Shown: positions 1 to 10,590, counted from the first letter of the stretch. The stretch: 64,000 nt of DNA from Stachybotrys elegans (GCA_020746835.1 JAGPNK010000027.1:186001-250000); one strand, 5' to 3'. Program-made: numbers and translations. Notes: a model not told the origin generated them from the sequence alone.

Positions 1-2268
1 ATCCAAATCATGAATAGAAGTCTGGTTCAATCCCTGATGGGACAATATGTTGCTGGTTCCGATGAAAACTCCCGTCGGGCTATCCTTTAACTGCTCCATC
101 GTGTACCCTGCGCTTTCGAAACCCTCCCAGCAAGCCTCGAGCATCATGTATTGCGCAGGATCGAGTCTTTGAGCTTCGCGGGGTGATATTCCAAAGAAGG
201 ATAGGTCAAATGAGTGGATTGACGGGATGAAGCCGCCTCGGCGATACTTTATGTCCTTCAACCTGTCATCTGTACCCCAACGACGAGCTGGCAACTCAGT
301 TATTGCGTCGCCTCCAAGGTCAAGCAGTTGCCAAAATTCTTCTGGAGTATTCACACCCCCAGGCAATCGACAGGCCATTCCCACAATTGCAACATCTCTT
401 TCTCCATATTCGACATGCGGTTGAATGCTGAGTTTCGTGGCTGAAAGAGACGGGGTCATGCTCAAGCTGGATGCAAGTTTCCGGATGGTATAGTGCTCGA
501 ACAATGATGACGTTGGAACCCGATAGTCCAAGACATCTTGTAGTTCCTTTTGAACTCGCACTACACGCAATGAGTCTCCTCCTATTTCGAAAAAGTTGTC
601 ATCGATTTCGATCTGGTCGTGGCCGAGAACTCTTGACCATATGTCCAGTATCTGCTTCTCGAGATTGGAAGAGGTCAGCTTGGGTATGCTCGGGCCTCGC
701 GCCGCAGGCAGAGGATCAGGAAGAGCTTTGCGATCGACCTTTCCGTTAGGTGTGACGGGAAATGCGTCCATCTCAATGAAGAATGCCGGCACCATGTAAG
801 CCGGTAGCCTTTCAGCCAAGTATGTCCGCAACACCCGATCAAGCGGTAGGCCGACTCCCGCCTCTCGAATTTGACTCTTTTGTTGCTTTTGCCTTACAAA
901 GTAGGCCACCAGTCTATCATCTCGACACACCACAACGGCTCCAGAGATGTCTTTCCGGTCGGTAATGGCGTTTTCAATGTCTCCTGGTTCGATCCTATGG
1001 CCTCGAACTTTGATCTGCCCATCCAGGCGGCCCAGGACGCTTACTTCATGCGGACTAACAAATCGAGCCGCATCTCCAGTTCGATACATCAGGCCTTTGT
1101 GAAAGGGATTGGGGAGGAATCGAGAATGACTCAGCTCGCTGTTGTTTCGGTAGCCCTGTGCCACTCCTCGTCCCCCAATAAACAACTCGCCCAGCTGCCC
1201 AGAAGGAACAGGTGCCAGATTGTCATCAAGTACATAGAGATATCCGTTGGTTATTGGACTTCCAATAATAACGTCTCGGTCTTTGACGACTTTCCACTGG
1301 CTTGCATATACTGTAGCCTCCGTTGGGCCGTACAGATTCCACATGGCATCGCAACAAGCCAGCAAACGATCTGCCAGAGATCGAGACAACGCCTCGCCAC
1401 CGCACCATATCTTGGAGAGCCGGTGTTTCCCGGTCCACTCAGAGTCAAGTAGCATCTGCCATATTGCTGGCGTCCCCTGCATGATGGTGATTTGGTGCTG
1501 TTCCATCAATTTTGTAAGGGCCGTCATGTCTAGTATTTCATGTCGTTGCGCGATAACAGTTGTTCCTCCGCACACAAGCGGCAAAAAGAGTTCCGGGATA
1601 GCCATGTCAAAGGACACGGTGGTGATGGCAAGTAGTCGATCTGTCTCCATACATCCTGGGTCTTTTTGCATCGACAAGAGTAGGTTTGAGACGCCTCCAT
1701 GCCTGATCTCAACACCCTTGGGTCTCCCAGTCGACCCAGAAGTGTACATGACATAGGCGAGGTCCCGTTCGTGAGACAAAGGAAATTTGTTGGTTTTCCG
1801 TGCCAGACGCGCCTCTTCTATCCTCAAGCACTTTAAATCCGTACTGTCGAAAAAGTCGCAAGAGGTGCCGGCACCGGTGAGAATAAGTTTCGGTCGTGCA
1901 TCTTCCAGCATCTGGGAAACCCGCTCTTTTGGCAAGGATGGTTCGATTGGCACGTAGGCAGCACCGGCCTTCCAGACTGCCAGTAGTGCAGCCAGAAGAT
2001 CGACGGAGCGATCTAAAATGACGCCGATTAAATCTCCAGGGCTGACTCCCTCACGAACTATGGTGGTTGCGACATGACTGGAATATGAGTCGAGTTCAGC
2101 AAAAGTGAGTCTGGTGTGACCACAGACAACTGCTATTTTGTCGGCATATATGTCGACAGAACGACTGAATAGCTCTAGTATAGTGGGACATTTGTTTGGT
2201 GAAGCGTCAAACGCGAGTTGGCCGACTGTGTCCGGGACAGCGCCGCTTTCTGTGAGGACAAGACGCAT
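1..2268 (-). CDS. hybrid NRPS-PKS, N-terminal 756 residues (A-T-KS...), cut by window edge; swnK-like
   Basis: Uninterrupted minus-strand reading frame from ATG at 2268 to base 1, with an in-frame TAG two codons upstream. The adenylation domain spans about residues 25-515: YTSGSTGRPKG (175-185), NLYGPTEAT (311-319), YRTGDAARF (395-403) and NGKVDRKALP (508-517, catalytic Lys510). A carrier domain follows with FFEIGGDSL and the phosphopantetheine Ser566. A ketosynthase begins at about 625 (DVAIVGMACRLPGG, FFGISPREAQRLDP); its active-site Cys lies beyond the window. There is no condensation domain before A, so this is an amino-acid-loading A-T starter feeding a KS. That order is the one described for SwnK of swainsonine producers; the remaining AT/KR/T/reductase part cannot be seen. 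Pocket residues read by eye: D221 M222 P225 Q264 W288 G290 L312 V320 Y321. The gene is divergent from an NmrA reductase. The hybrid call is firm; the SwnK assignment is inference. Confidence 0.93.
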   Translation of the reverse strand, partial: MRLVLTESGAVPDTVGQLAFDASPNKCPTILELFSRSVDIYADKIAVVCGHTRLTFAELDSYSSHVATTIVREGVSPGDLIGVILDRSVDLLAALLAVWKAGAAYVPIEPSLPKERVSQMLEDARPKLILTGAGTSCDFFDSTDLKCLRIEEARLARKTNKFPLSHERDLAYVMYTSGSTGRPKGVEIRHGGVSNLLLSMQKDPGCMETDRLLAITTVSFDMAIPELFLPLVCGGTTVIAQRHEILDMTALTKLMEQHQITIMQGTPAIWQMLLDSEWTGKHRLSKIWCGGEALSRSLADRLLACCDAMWNLYGPTEATVYASQWKVVKDRDVIIGSPITNGYLYVLDDNLAPVPSGQLGELFIGGRGVAQGYRNNSELSHSRFLPNPFHKGLMYRTGDAARFVSPHEVSVLGRLDGQIKVRGHRIEPGDIENAITDRKDISGAVVVCRDDRLVAYFVRQKQQKSQIREAGVGLPLDRVLRTYLAERLPAYMVPAFFIEMDAFPVTPNGKVDRKALPDPLPAARGPSIPKLTSSNLEKQILDIWSRVLGHDQIEIDDNFFEIGGDSLRVVRVQKELQDVLDYRVPTSSLFEHYTIRKLASSLSMTPSLSATKLSIQPHVEYGERDVAIVGMACRLPGGVNTPEEFWQLLDLGGDAITELPARRWGTDDRLKDIKYRRGGFIPSIHSFDLSFFGISPREAQRLDPAQYMMLEACWEGFESAGYTMEQLKDSPTGVFIGTSNILSHQGLNQTSIHDLD

Positions 2269-2954
2269 AATCTAGGCTGACCCTGGTACGGCTGTCAGGT
2301 TCGCAGAAATTGGATCCCAAGACAGTCGAGATTTGACCGAGTCGATGAGATTTAAACTCCTACTTCTTCACGTGCTCAAGCCGTATATTTTCGGTTTGCC
2401 AATTTGTATAACGTTATATGAGCGAGTCCGAGTCAGACGATGAACGGCGTGGACTCTATGGGCTACTGATTTCTTACTGATCTCCATCCTATATCTCCTC
2501 TCCAGCCCACGAGTAGTCTGGTTTTGTGCTCTCCAGTACACAGTAAGAGGAAGGTGACGTGACTGGCTTATGCACATGGGTTGCTGCAAGCCGGATGGAG
2601 CTGTAGACGAGACACTTCCGCTTTGTTCGATACAAAGGATTGAGTATGAGTACAAGATGAACACACCGAAGATCTTAACGTACACCATGAGCAGAACAGG
2701 AATGCTCCGGGCTCCATGCAATGCCAAGTCTTGGTACACAGGGATGTCCAAGACAACGTTATAAGTGGATTATCGTGAGTTTAGCGAAATTTACCAAATC
2801 GACCCCGGCAATGGTAACAATGTCTTACGTTGGATGCGACCTCCACCAACAGGGTTAAGAGACGGGTATGTCTGGCACCGCACGTTGTGGACAGACATAA
2901 TCCAGCATATTTTCGGTTCTTGGCCCCTCTCAGGATCATCCACGCAACTTTACC
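2269..2954. promoter_or_regulatory. divergent intergenic region between NRPS-PKS and NmrA reductase
   Basis: A 686-bp gap between two head-to-head start codons, so it should hold both promoters. Short ORFs here (for example 2368-2751 minus) show no recognisable domain. I see no clear TATA box or palindromic operator. The bidirectional role is inferred from gene orientation. Confidence 0.5.
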
Positions 2955-4011
2955 ATGTCTGTCGTTGTAGTTGCTGGTGGCCTCGGCGATCTGGGCCGCC
3001 TCATTGTCGATGCTCTGATAGGCAGCGGAAAACATGAAGTCTACATCACGACAAGAAAGGTGCGTTCAGAATGAGTTTACCAATAAACTCCCCTTGACAT
3101 GAATATAGGCCTTGAAGGAAGAGCCCGAGGCTCGTATCTCACCACTCACTGGCAGGCCTTATATGCCCATCATCTGCACCGATTACTCGGAAGACTCTAT
3201 ATTGGAGGTCTTGACTGAGAGAAATGTGGATGTCGTCATCTGTGCGTTTATTATGGACTCTGATGCAGTCTCGGCATCCCAGAAACGTCTTATATCTGCG
3301 GCAGACCGATGCGCTTGTGTGAAGCGATTCATCCCATCCGAGTTTAACGTGGAGTACGACGTTGGAGATGACGTTTTGCCTTATATGGAGAAGAGATTCC
3401 ACATGGAAGCTCGAAAGCACCTGGCAGGGACAAGGGATCTGGAATACACCTTCATCTACCCAGGCATGTTCATGGACTACTTCGGCTTGCCTCGTGTACA
3501 AAGCTGCCTGCGTCAGCTGTGTTTCTTCATCGACCCTGAAAATGGAGTAGCCGTCCTACCAGACGACGGCGAGGCCAAAATGAGCATGACAGTCACAATA
3601 GATGCTGCACGCTACATTGTGCTCGCTCTCGAGCTTGAGAAGTGGCCCAGGATCATGACGACAGTAGCAAGCACCGTCACACTAAACAACCTTGTCAAGC
3701 TGGTCGAGCAGAGCATGGGTAAAAAGTTGCAAGTCAGCTACCAGCCGGTTGAGAAATTGCTCAAGCACGAAGTCATCGACTTGCCGACCAATTTAGAAAT
3801 TCCGAATTGGCAGCAAGACCGATTCCCTGAGGGCATGTCGCAGCTGCGGGGACTGATTGCGGATCTTGAGGCCGGCGTTGCACTTGGAGCATATGATCTT
3901 GACGCCTTGAGTGGACATCTTGATCTCGTCAAGGAGTTTGAGGGCAAAGCACCTCCTCCAAAGCGGATAGAAGAGTTGATAGAAGAGGCATGGGGGTCAA
4001 CTGCCATTTGA
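2955..4011 (+). CDS. NmrA-like Rossmann-fold NAD(P) reductase (SwnN/SwnR-type)
   Basis: Two exons, 2955-3059 and 3109-4011, give 335 residues; the 49-nt intron has a gtgcgt donor and an atatag acceptor. The first exon supplies the dinucleotide-binding loop AGGLGDLGR (residues 7-15) right after a beta strand, which fixes the start at 2955. The body has isoflavone-reductase/NmrA features: RFIPSEFNVEYD, then YTFIYPGMFMDYFG. Members of this family are soluble NAD(P)H reductases acting on imines, ketones or isoflavones, or redox sensors. It is divergent from the hybrid NRPS-PKS and followed by a dioxygenase. Swainsonine clusters carry two such reductases (SwnN, SwnR), so a role in reducing a cyclic imine/iminium is plausible but inferred. 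Confidence 0.88.
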
Positions 4012-4058
4012 TGTATTTAAATGAAGATTGATTGGGAATGTTACACGATATTGTCTTA

Positions 4059-4166
4059 CCAATTGTCATCTATTGACTTGATGTCGCCTTTACCGCCAGA
4101 ACAGGCCTCCTCGGAGTCGTTAGTCTGTATCTCATTGAGGCACACGCACAGGAAACCTCACGTTAC
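4059..4166 (-). repeat. dispersed ~105-bp repeat, copy A
   Basis: Shares CAATAGATGACAATTGG, GAGGAGGCC and CTCAATGAGATACAGAC (read on the minus strand) with six other copies in the window. Diverged copy lying between the reductase and the PhyH gene 3' ends. Confidence 0.85.
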
Positions 4167-4242
4167 ACGATACTGTAATGTATTGGCTGTGTCAGAAATG
4201 AGTCACCATGTTAATTTGTATTGAAGTGCAATGCTAAGCCTA

Positions 4243-5194
4243 TTAACAATAAACCTCATCCACCTCTCCGTAGTTGCTCTTCCAGACGCCAGGACTATCC
4301 TTGAGAAATTGCGAACGGAATCCAATCATACGCTGGCCCCGAGGAGTCATGGATCTGGCAATCTCCTTATCGACAAGAAAAGGATAGGCCTCTTCGGGCG
4401 TGAGATACGAGCACTGGAATACGAGGGTTATGGCCCTTCGCGTCTTATCTTTGGTTGTATTGCCGCCACCTCCATGTACAACCTTGCCAGTAATGAAGCA
4501 AGCATCGCCCATCTCCATCTCAGCTGGAATGGTGTCTTCATGGGTTCCATTCTGTGAGAAGTCATCCCACTTGTGGCTCTTGGGTATGACTCTTGTAGCT
4601 CCATTTTCGTCAGTGAACTGCGTGAGAGCAACGACAAAGTTGATCCTGCATAGGTTAATACATGCGAGTAGAGTGAGCCTGGTGAGACGTACGAAGCTTG
4701 AGGTGCGTCTGGTCCACAATGTGTAAAGATTGGAAACTGCCATTGGTCCCTGTGCAGTGGTTGGGGTTTGCTCCCTGGCTGCAGTGTGTTAGCAATTGTA
4801 ACATAGACAACGTCACGAGTCCATAACTTACCCCAATGTCGATAATCTGTGCACTGTTCATCCAGTATCCACCAGCGTCTTTCAGGTAGATTTCTTCGCA
4901 AATCTCGTGAATCAGCTCGGATTCAAGTATTTCATGGCGAAAGGTCTTGCTCAGAGAGACTGCATTATTCAGTCGCTTGGTATTGTCTCCATGAAATTCC
5001 TTGACCCATTCCTCTGTGTGCTTGGAGCCGACGTTGAGTTTGTCCATAGCTGGTTGAACTTCCGCATTCAGGCGCTGGACCTGGTCCTTTGTGAATAACC
5101 CTTTAATTATGACGGCGCCATCCTCTCGAAGAGCCTTCATTATCGCATCACGGCCTTCGGAGGCGGGAATCCGCTGCAGGCTGGGTGTAGTCAT
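4243..5194 (-). CDS. PhyH-family Fe(II)/2-oxoglutarate dioxygenase (SwnH-type)
   Basis: Three exons on the minus strand, 5194-4832, 4778-4693 and 4645-4243, give 283 residues. Introns are 53 nt (gtaagt/ctgcag) and 47 nt (gtacgt/atgcag). Start chosen at MTTPSLQRIP, after which the usual PhyH opening follows (DGAVIIKGLFTKDQVQRLN). Iron ligands are the LHRDQW motif (His130, Asp132), assembled only after splicing, and His207 in KVVHGGGGN; an Arg for 2-oxoglutarate lies in TRRAITLVFQ. Such enzymes hydroxylate or desaturate small metabolites. Position beside an A-T-KS synthase and an NmrA reductase matches the SwnH1/SwnH2 partners of swainsonine clusters. Family call firm; pathway inferred. Confidence 0.88.
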
Positions 5195-5691
5195 TTTGGA
5201 GATATGGCATAAACTGTGCACTGAGTGTGAGGGATGGCAAGAAAACAGAGGAACAGGTAGTGGATACGAGCTTCCACTGCCTTGTTGCACCGCACTGTAG
5301 AAGTAATGTATGTATGTTCGTATAACGTGTGTACTACGGCATCTAGTCGGCATGGGACGACTGGGCGGGGCCCTGAGGCAGGCTATCGTCTGATACATAA
5401 CGTAACTAGACGATTTCATACCTATCGATGCAGTAAGACCGAAGCAAGGGCTCGAATCCTTGTTGAATCCGTAGGATCCTGCTCGGCAACTTAAATCACG
5501 CTTGAATGTGGGGTTTGATCAAGGCGTAAATCCTCCCCGACACATATCCCCGCCGCACTTGATCCTCTGGACGGACTGTGCGCTGTCACATTCATACATC
5601 GCGTGGCGAAGGATTATTCTTCAGTAATGACTTAGGAGACATAGTTTGCATTAATAGTGAATAGACCTGGGACCCAGCTAAGATTTGGTAT
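5195..5691. other. intergenic, 497 bp
   Basis: Between the start of the PhyH gene and the stop of the acyltransferase. No coding signal, repeat or RNA gene recognised. Confidence 0.5.
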
Positions 5692-7098
5692 CTACAGTTT
5701 CGTAATTGAGTCCCTCAACCCGAGCCCGTTCTTGATGTGTTCAGTGACCCTTTCTAAGAAGCCATGTACCTCATCATCACTGTAGAAGGTCCCATTATAA
5801 CAGCTCGACAGTATCAATGAACCGCGCCACATCCATGTGAAACATTCCAACCACGGACCAGTGGTTGTATCGCCAAACCAAAGATCGTCGATGTAAAGGG
5901 CTCCTGCGGGGCCGGTATACTGCTTCTTCAGGTAGTAATCGACAACGCCTCCAGTTGATATACATGGCGTGGTGTCCATTGGCGGACCTTGGGCATACGC
6001 GTCAGCAAAGCCTTGCATCATGGGCCTGAGAGCGCTGAAGATGTCTGGTTGCTCATGAAGATTCATTCGGTAGAAAGAGTTCAGCTCCTGCGCCAGTTCA
6101 AGAAATGATTTGCTGCCAGGCTTGACTGTGCATGGAAGAATGGTATGGAAATTCCCAATGGGTGCTTTCTTCGCTGCTTTCTCCGCCTGATTGTTTCCGA
6201 AATATTTCCGCAAGTCGAGGTTTGCGCCTGTGACATAGATTGATCCGACTGCCTCCCCTGCATCCCGCTGGACATCTTGCGCTGCAAGGACCATGGCGGC
6301 ATGCCAGACCGCGACAAGCGAAACATTGCGATCCTTGCACCCAGCGAGGATCCTGCTGGTTCCTTCTGGTGAAATCTCAAGCTTTGTCCGCGCCCCTACG
6401 TAAGGGTACGGTTTTTGAGAAAGGCTATCCAGGTTCTTGAGGGGGTAGCACACTGGTGTATCAGGTGGCTGCACTTCGAACGACTGTACGAGTTCCATCC
6501 CAAGCTGGGCAGCTCGTCCAGGACTTTTCTCGCGTGTATCCAAGTAGTCGTCCGAAGTCCCAGGCAAGTTGCCGAGTTCCTGCCCAAGGACCAACGGCGT
6601 TGAATTGACCAGTAATGGAATGAACTCGTCCCAGAAGTGAAGCATCCCTCTCCCATCAAAGTGGCTATGCTCTGCCTGCAAGAACAGCTCGTTTGTCTTT
6701 GGAAGAAATCTCATCATTGGCTGCCTTGTTTTGACAAGATGCCGCCAGAGATCAGACGTAGTCCTCTCAGTTTCGACTTTGAAAGTTTCGTTTGCCCACA
6801 CTTCGAGGTCTGCCATGTCTTGAACAGGGTGGTAAACCCTCTTCTTGGATTGGGAAATGGATGCAATGATGGGATATGCGAGCCTCATTCGCATCCAAGC
6901 CGTGCGCAGCTGTGTAACCAGATCTTGCGACTCATGGCGGAGAAACTCGAACTTCATCGAGGTTGCAATGAGGAACAGGCCCGGTTCACCGGGCTCAGCA
7001 AGTATACTTCCATAGAAGGCATCCTGGAATCCGTACACTTGCTCCCACTCATTGTGGGATACGGGCTTCCATGAATGAGGCGCAGGTTTGCTGGTCAT
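5692..7098 (-). CDS. CAT-superfamily O-/N-acyltransferase (Tri3/condensation-like)
   Basis: Single-exon gene of 468 residues starting MTSKPAPHSW. The catalytic HxxxDG motif is EHSHFDGRG (His144, Asp148), at the expected point about 145 residues in. The C-terminal half has the second lobe (AVWHAAMVLAAQ; GNFHTILPCTV), but a canonical DFGWG is replaced by the weaker DDLWFGD. Length matches fungal trichothecene 15-O-acetyltransferase and alcohol acyltransferase relatives. It probably moves an acyl group from CoA to a hydroxyl or amine of a small molecule. It shares strand with the neighbouring dioxygenase and synthase and would be a natural last tailoring step of that cluster, for example an O-acetyl as in slaframine. 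That link is inference; it could be an unrelated neighbour. Confidence 0.82.
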   Translation of the reverse strand: MTSKPAPHSWKPVSHNEWEQVYGFQDAFYGSILAEPGEPGLFLIATSMKFEFLRHESQDLVTQLRTAWMRMRLAYPIIASISQSKKRVYHPVQDMADLEVWANETFKVETERTTSDLWRHLVKTRQPMMRFLPKTNELFLQAEHSHFDGRGMLHFWDEFIPLLVNSTPLVLGQELGNLPGTSDDYLDTREKSPGRAAQLGMELVQSFEVQPPDTPVCYPLKNLDSLSQKPYPYVGARTKLEISPEGTSRILAGCKDRNVSLVAVWHAAMVLAAQDVQRDAGEAVGSIYVTGANLDLRKYFGNNQAEKAAKKAPIGNFHTILPCTVKPGSKSFLELAQELNSFYRMNLHEQPDIFSALRPMMQGFADAYAQGPPMDTTPCISTGGVVDYYLKKQYTGPAGALYIDDLWFGDTTTGPWLECFTWMWRGSLILSSCYNGTFYSDDEVHGFLERVTEHIKNGLGLRDSITKL

Positions 7099-8892
7099 GG
7101 TGATAATCTGATTGTGAAATCGTGAATCTCAAGTTTGACTGCTCAGAGTGCAGACCAAAGAAAAACTTTCCCAGATGGCGGTTGCCGCATCCCGACTCCC
7201 ATTGCAGACCCCGTGTCTTACGATGACCTTTGCATGGTCCAAGGGGCTAGTTCTTCCACATCCTGAGGGATCACGTACCTTGCTACAAGACGAATATTAC
7301 CCCAAAATACAAGCCTCTAACACTTGGCGGAGACTTATGATGTGCAGTTATGAAGGTGGATGCATGATCCTGTGTCACCAGCTGCAGGGGTCTCATCTAG
7401 AATAACGTTGCTCGGTGCGAGAGTCTAGGCCGAGGACCTCCACAATCCTACCATGACATGGATGCCATTTTTATTACTGTATGCGCAAGATGGACGTTGA
7501 AAGGCATGATTGGTCAAGAAGTTGCGGCTTCTGTTTGTAGTTCAGCGCCAGCTCGTCTGATTTTTGTACTTTCAGTCTGCTTACTAGGTCCTCGTTGAGC
7601 TGGTATTTGTCTGTCTTTCTTGTCCGAATGATTTATTCTTGACTGCAGCATTTGACCACGGCCATGATATGAGACATGGATTACATTGAAATAACGGGAT
7701 GATGATCCGAGCCGGCGCTTGACAGGGTAGCATGTGACGGGAGTGATGAGATACATTGAATCAGTCCGCGACAGGTACAGGTACATTGGCCATGAGCAGT
7801 CGGATGGCGAAGGTTTTGGAACTTTTCAATCTGAAACCAAGGCCTTTTGGGGAAACGCCGGGTCTCGACCGAATTGCTAGGGTTTACCCCAGCCGATCTG
7901 AGCCGAGGCGATTGTGTATATATTACGCGACAACGTTATATTGACTCTTTAGCGAGAGGGCGGTGAATCATTAATAATATTGGCAACGTTATGAACCGCT
8001 TTCTATCACCATCGGACACTAGAGGCACGGTTTAGTTCTTGTTAATTGGATCCTCGGAAAATTCCTCCTTTCGATAGCTCAAACCATCCTCAACCGATCC
8101 CATCATTTCACGACTCCCTGCCTCTCTGGTCTACGGTAACTTTGTGCTAATAACCATGCGGCAACTAACAAATGCAGTATAGGGATGTGGGTGTAGCTCC
8201 GGACAGCCGATTGTCCGGTTCCCTTTAAGCGACATGGTCTTGGATTCGAGCCGTGGGATTACATTGTAGATGTGGTAATGAGCCAACACATGAATCAAGA
8301 CCACCAATCAAAAGCCAGATGCTGTTTGCTTTCTCTACATGGCTTCTGGACATGATACACACGTTCCTTGTCCTCGGCCAGACCTTGCACCCGCTAGGAA
8401 GAAACCTCGAGGCAAATCTTAGAGCTGCACAGCAATAACAACGGTGCTCAGAGCTATGCATCCAACTTCAGGTATTTCAAGTAATTCTAAAGGGACTCAA
8501 TGGCCACTATTCTAAATTCTCACTGCACAATACCATGCCCAACCATAAAATCTACGGCCCAAATCTGTGGTTCATACATACATATCTGACTGTCTCGCTG
8601 TCTAGACGCTGTCGTGTCGGTACGTCTGCCTATTGCCCGTTCCAATCATCCTTACAACATTTACTGCGTGGCTGATATTGCTTCGTACCACTGCATTGCA
8701 CTAGTCATCAGGTCATTGTGAAACAAAACCCTCACTTACGATTTGCGTGGTCCATGGGGATGTTTGTATTGTAAACATACACTGCATAAAACTTAAAAAG
8801 ACAAATAATTATGAGCCGGAATATTCGTTGTTCCTGTGAGCCGTGCTTTTCCATGTCGATTCTCCCGTCGCCAACCCCCCATTCTTACGTTC
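7099..8892. other. gene-poor stretch, 1.8 kb
   Basis: No reading frame with recognisable domains on either strand; predicted ORFs are below 95 codons and look random. It contains the small hairpin at 8199-8218. Confidence 0.5.
8199..8218. other. perfect 7-bp hairpin
   Basis: CCGGACA, a 6-base loop (GCCGAT), then TGTCCGG. No run of T follows, and fungal Pol II genes do not use such terminators. Role unknown. Confidence 0.35.
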
Positions 8893-8996
8893 ATCACGTC
8901 TATCGAGTTGATATCTTCGTTATCGGCAGAAGGGGCCTCCTCGAAGTCGCTGGTCTGTATCCCATTGAGACACAAAAACAGGAAATCTCACATTCT
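8893..8996 (-). repeat. dispersed ~105-bp repeat, copy B
   Basis: Reads on the minus strand as an open frame containing NGIQTSDFEEAPSADNEDIN. Lies about 40 bp before the start of the ankyrin pseudogene, in opposite orientation to it. Confidence 0.88.
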
Positions 8997-9034
8997 CTCA
9001 TTCATCTATTGAAAGAACCATATCCTCCATACCG

Positions 9035-10590
9035 ATGGATGTAGACGATTTTCTCGAGGCAGCCATGTTGGCCGGAGATGATAGTGATGATGAGATAGAG
9101 ATACACTGGAAAACCGCAGTCGGAGGTGACGCACCCAACGATGACTCACCACCAACAACTCCACACAATGCACTTAGATTCTAGCCGCCATAAAACGGCG
9201 GAGGGGCGTACAAGCTCGCTGTTGAAGAGTCAAATTAGGGAAGAAGTCTGCAAAGCTGCCACAAGTTTATTGTCCCAAGATGCTGTGGGTACCGCTTACC
9301 TGAAAGCCTTGATCAAACTAGACCCAACAGATAATTCAATACCTTTTCCCTGGGCTCCTCTCAACCTTACTTTGTTGCATTACGCTGCTTATCATGGCCT
9401 CATAGTACTGGCTCAGCAACTTCTTGATGGAGGGTCCAGTAAAGACTCCAGACAGTATCAGTTTGGATGGACCCTCCTTCACCTTGCTGCCTTGGGTGGC
9501 CAAGAAGGAATGACTCCGGCACTCCTCGAGAGATTGGCTAAAACGAATGTACCAGATTCTATCATCGAGTGGATGCCGATACACTATGCAGCAGTAGGCG
9601 GCCATGAATTCATCATCTAACTTGTTAGGGAGCATGGCTGCGATATATCACGGAAAGACAAATTCGGCTGGACACCATTACAAATTATGCAGCTACGAAG
9701 CTGGCATCAGCTTTTTGGTTCATTGGAGGAAGGATCTGAGCCTCCTTCACAAACACTGCTAGCCTTGAAGCCGTTGCATGTGACTGCTGCTCGTGGCCAG
9801 CAAGCTGTCGCAAACACACTCTTTACACTCCAAAGAATTGAACTAGCATCAATTCCATGAACTTCAACCATTGGGTCGGCCTGTCAGACCCCAGCTGTCG
9901 ACGAATGCGGCCGCACATTGCTCCCTGTCGCCGTGCGCTGCAATCGACGCATCATAGTCGAACAGTTACTGGAAGCCTTTGACGCCTAAGCAAAAGACGA
10001 TGCTGGAAATACATGGACACACAAAGCTCATTCGTGCTCTCTTCGCTCATGGCGCAAATATTCACAAATTGGATGACGGCGGACAAACTCCGTTGTTCAT
10101 TGCGGCCGATCAGGGCCACCATGATATGATGAAGGAGCTTATAGATCTTGATGTCGATGTCAACCATGTGGATCATTGTGGGAAGACACCACTATTGGCG
10201 GCTACAAATATGGGTTATTACTGGACAGCCCCAGTACTGCAGTTGCTGGAGGCCGGTGCTGATCCAGGTGTAAACAAAGCCAGTGGTCGGCAATTTATTT
10301 TCTCGGCAGCCAAGGAAGGGTGCTCACTAGTTCCAGGGTACCTCCTTGAAAGAGGAGCCGATATTAATACCGTGGACGAGAATGGGCAATCGCTAGTTAG
10401 TCACGCTGCTGAAGAAGGACATCTGGATGTTTTGGAATACCTGGTGGAACGAGGAGCCGATATCACGATCAAGAATTCCTTAGGACAGACGCCAGTGGAT
10501 TTTAGACGGGAGAGTGAACAAGGGGAAATGGAGGATCTTTTACTAGAAATATCAGTGCCGAAAAGTAACATCGATGCGGTTGAAGATTGA
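9035..10590 (+). pseudogene. ankyrin-repeat protein, disrupted
   Basis: An apparent start at 9035 (MDVDDFLEAAMLAGDD) runs about 48 codons, then the ankyrin coding continues in the +1 frame. That frame is broken by TAA at 9618, TGA at 9858 and TAA at 9987, and the last part (to 10590) needs another frame change near 9979-9990. Ankyrin units remain clear on both sides of every break: TLLHYAAYHGLIVLAQQLL, WTLLHLAALGGQE, MPIHYAAVGGHE, KPLHVTAARGQQA, QTPLFIAADQGHHDMMKEL, KTPLLAATNMG, QSLVSHAAEEGHLDVLEYL. At least eight to nine units survive. An unrecognised intron could explain one shift, but not three stops inside repeats. The two TAA codons are what C-to-T change at CAA gives, so mild RIP is possible. 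Confidence 0.8.

Noticed and set aside
871..1756. Plus-strand ORFs of 193 and 169 codons
   Set aside because: Antisense to the conserved adenylation domain; no homology signal of their own.
1..2268. Tenuazonic-acid-synthetase-type (TAS1-like) hybrid
   Set aside because: TAS1 begins with a condensation domain; here A starts directly after the ATG and an upstream stop closes the frame.
2368..2764. ORFs of 127 and 64 codons in the divergent promoter
   Set aside because: Overlap on opposite strands, no domain, no fitting start context.
3139..3501. 120-codon minus-strand ORF over the NmrA gene
   Set aside because: Antisense shadow of the conserved reductase exon.
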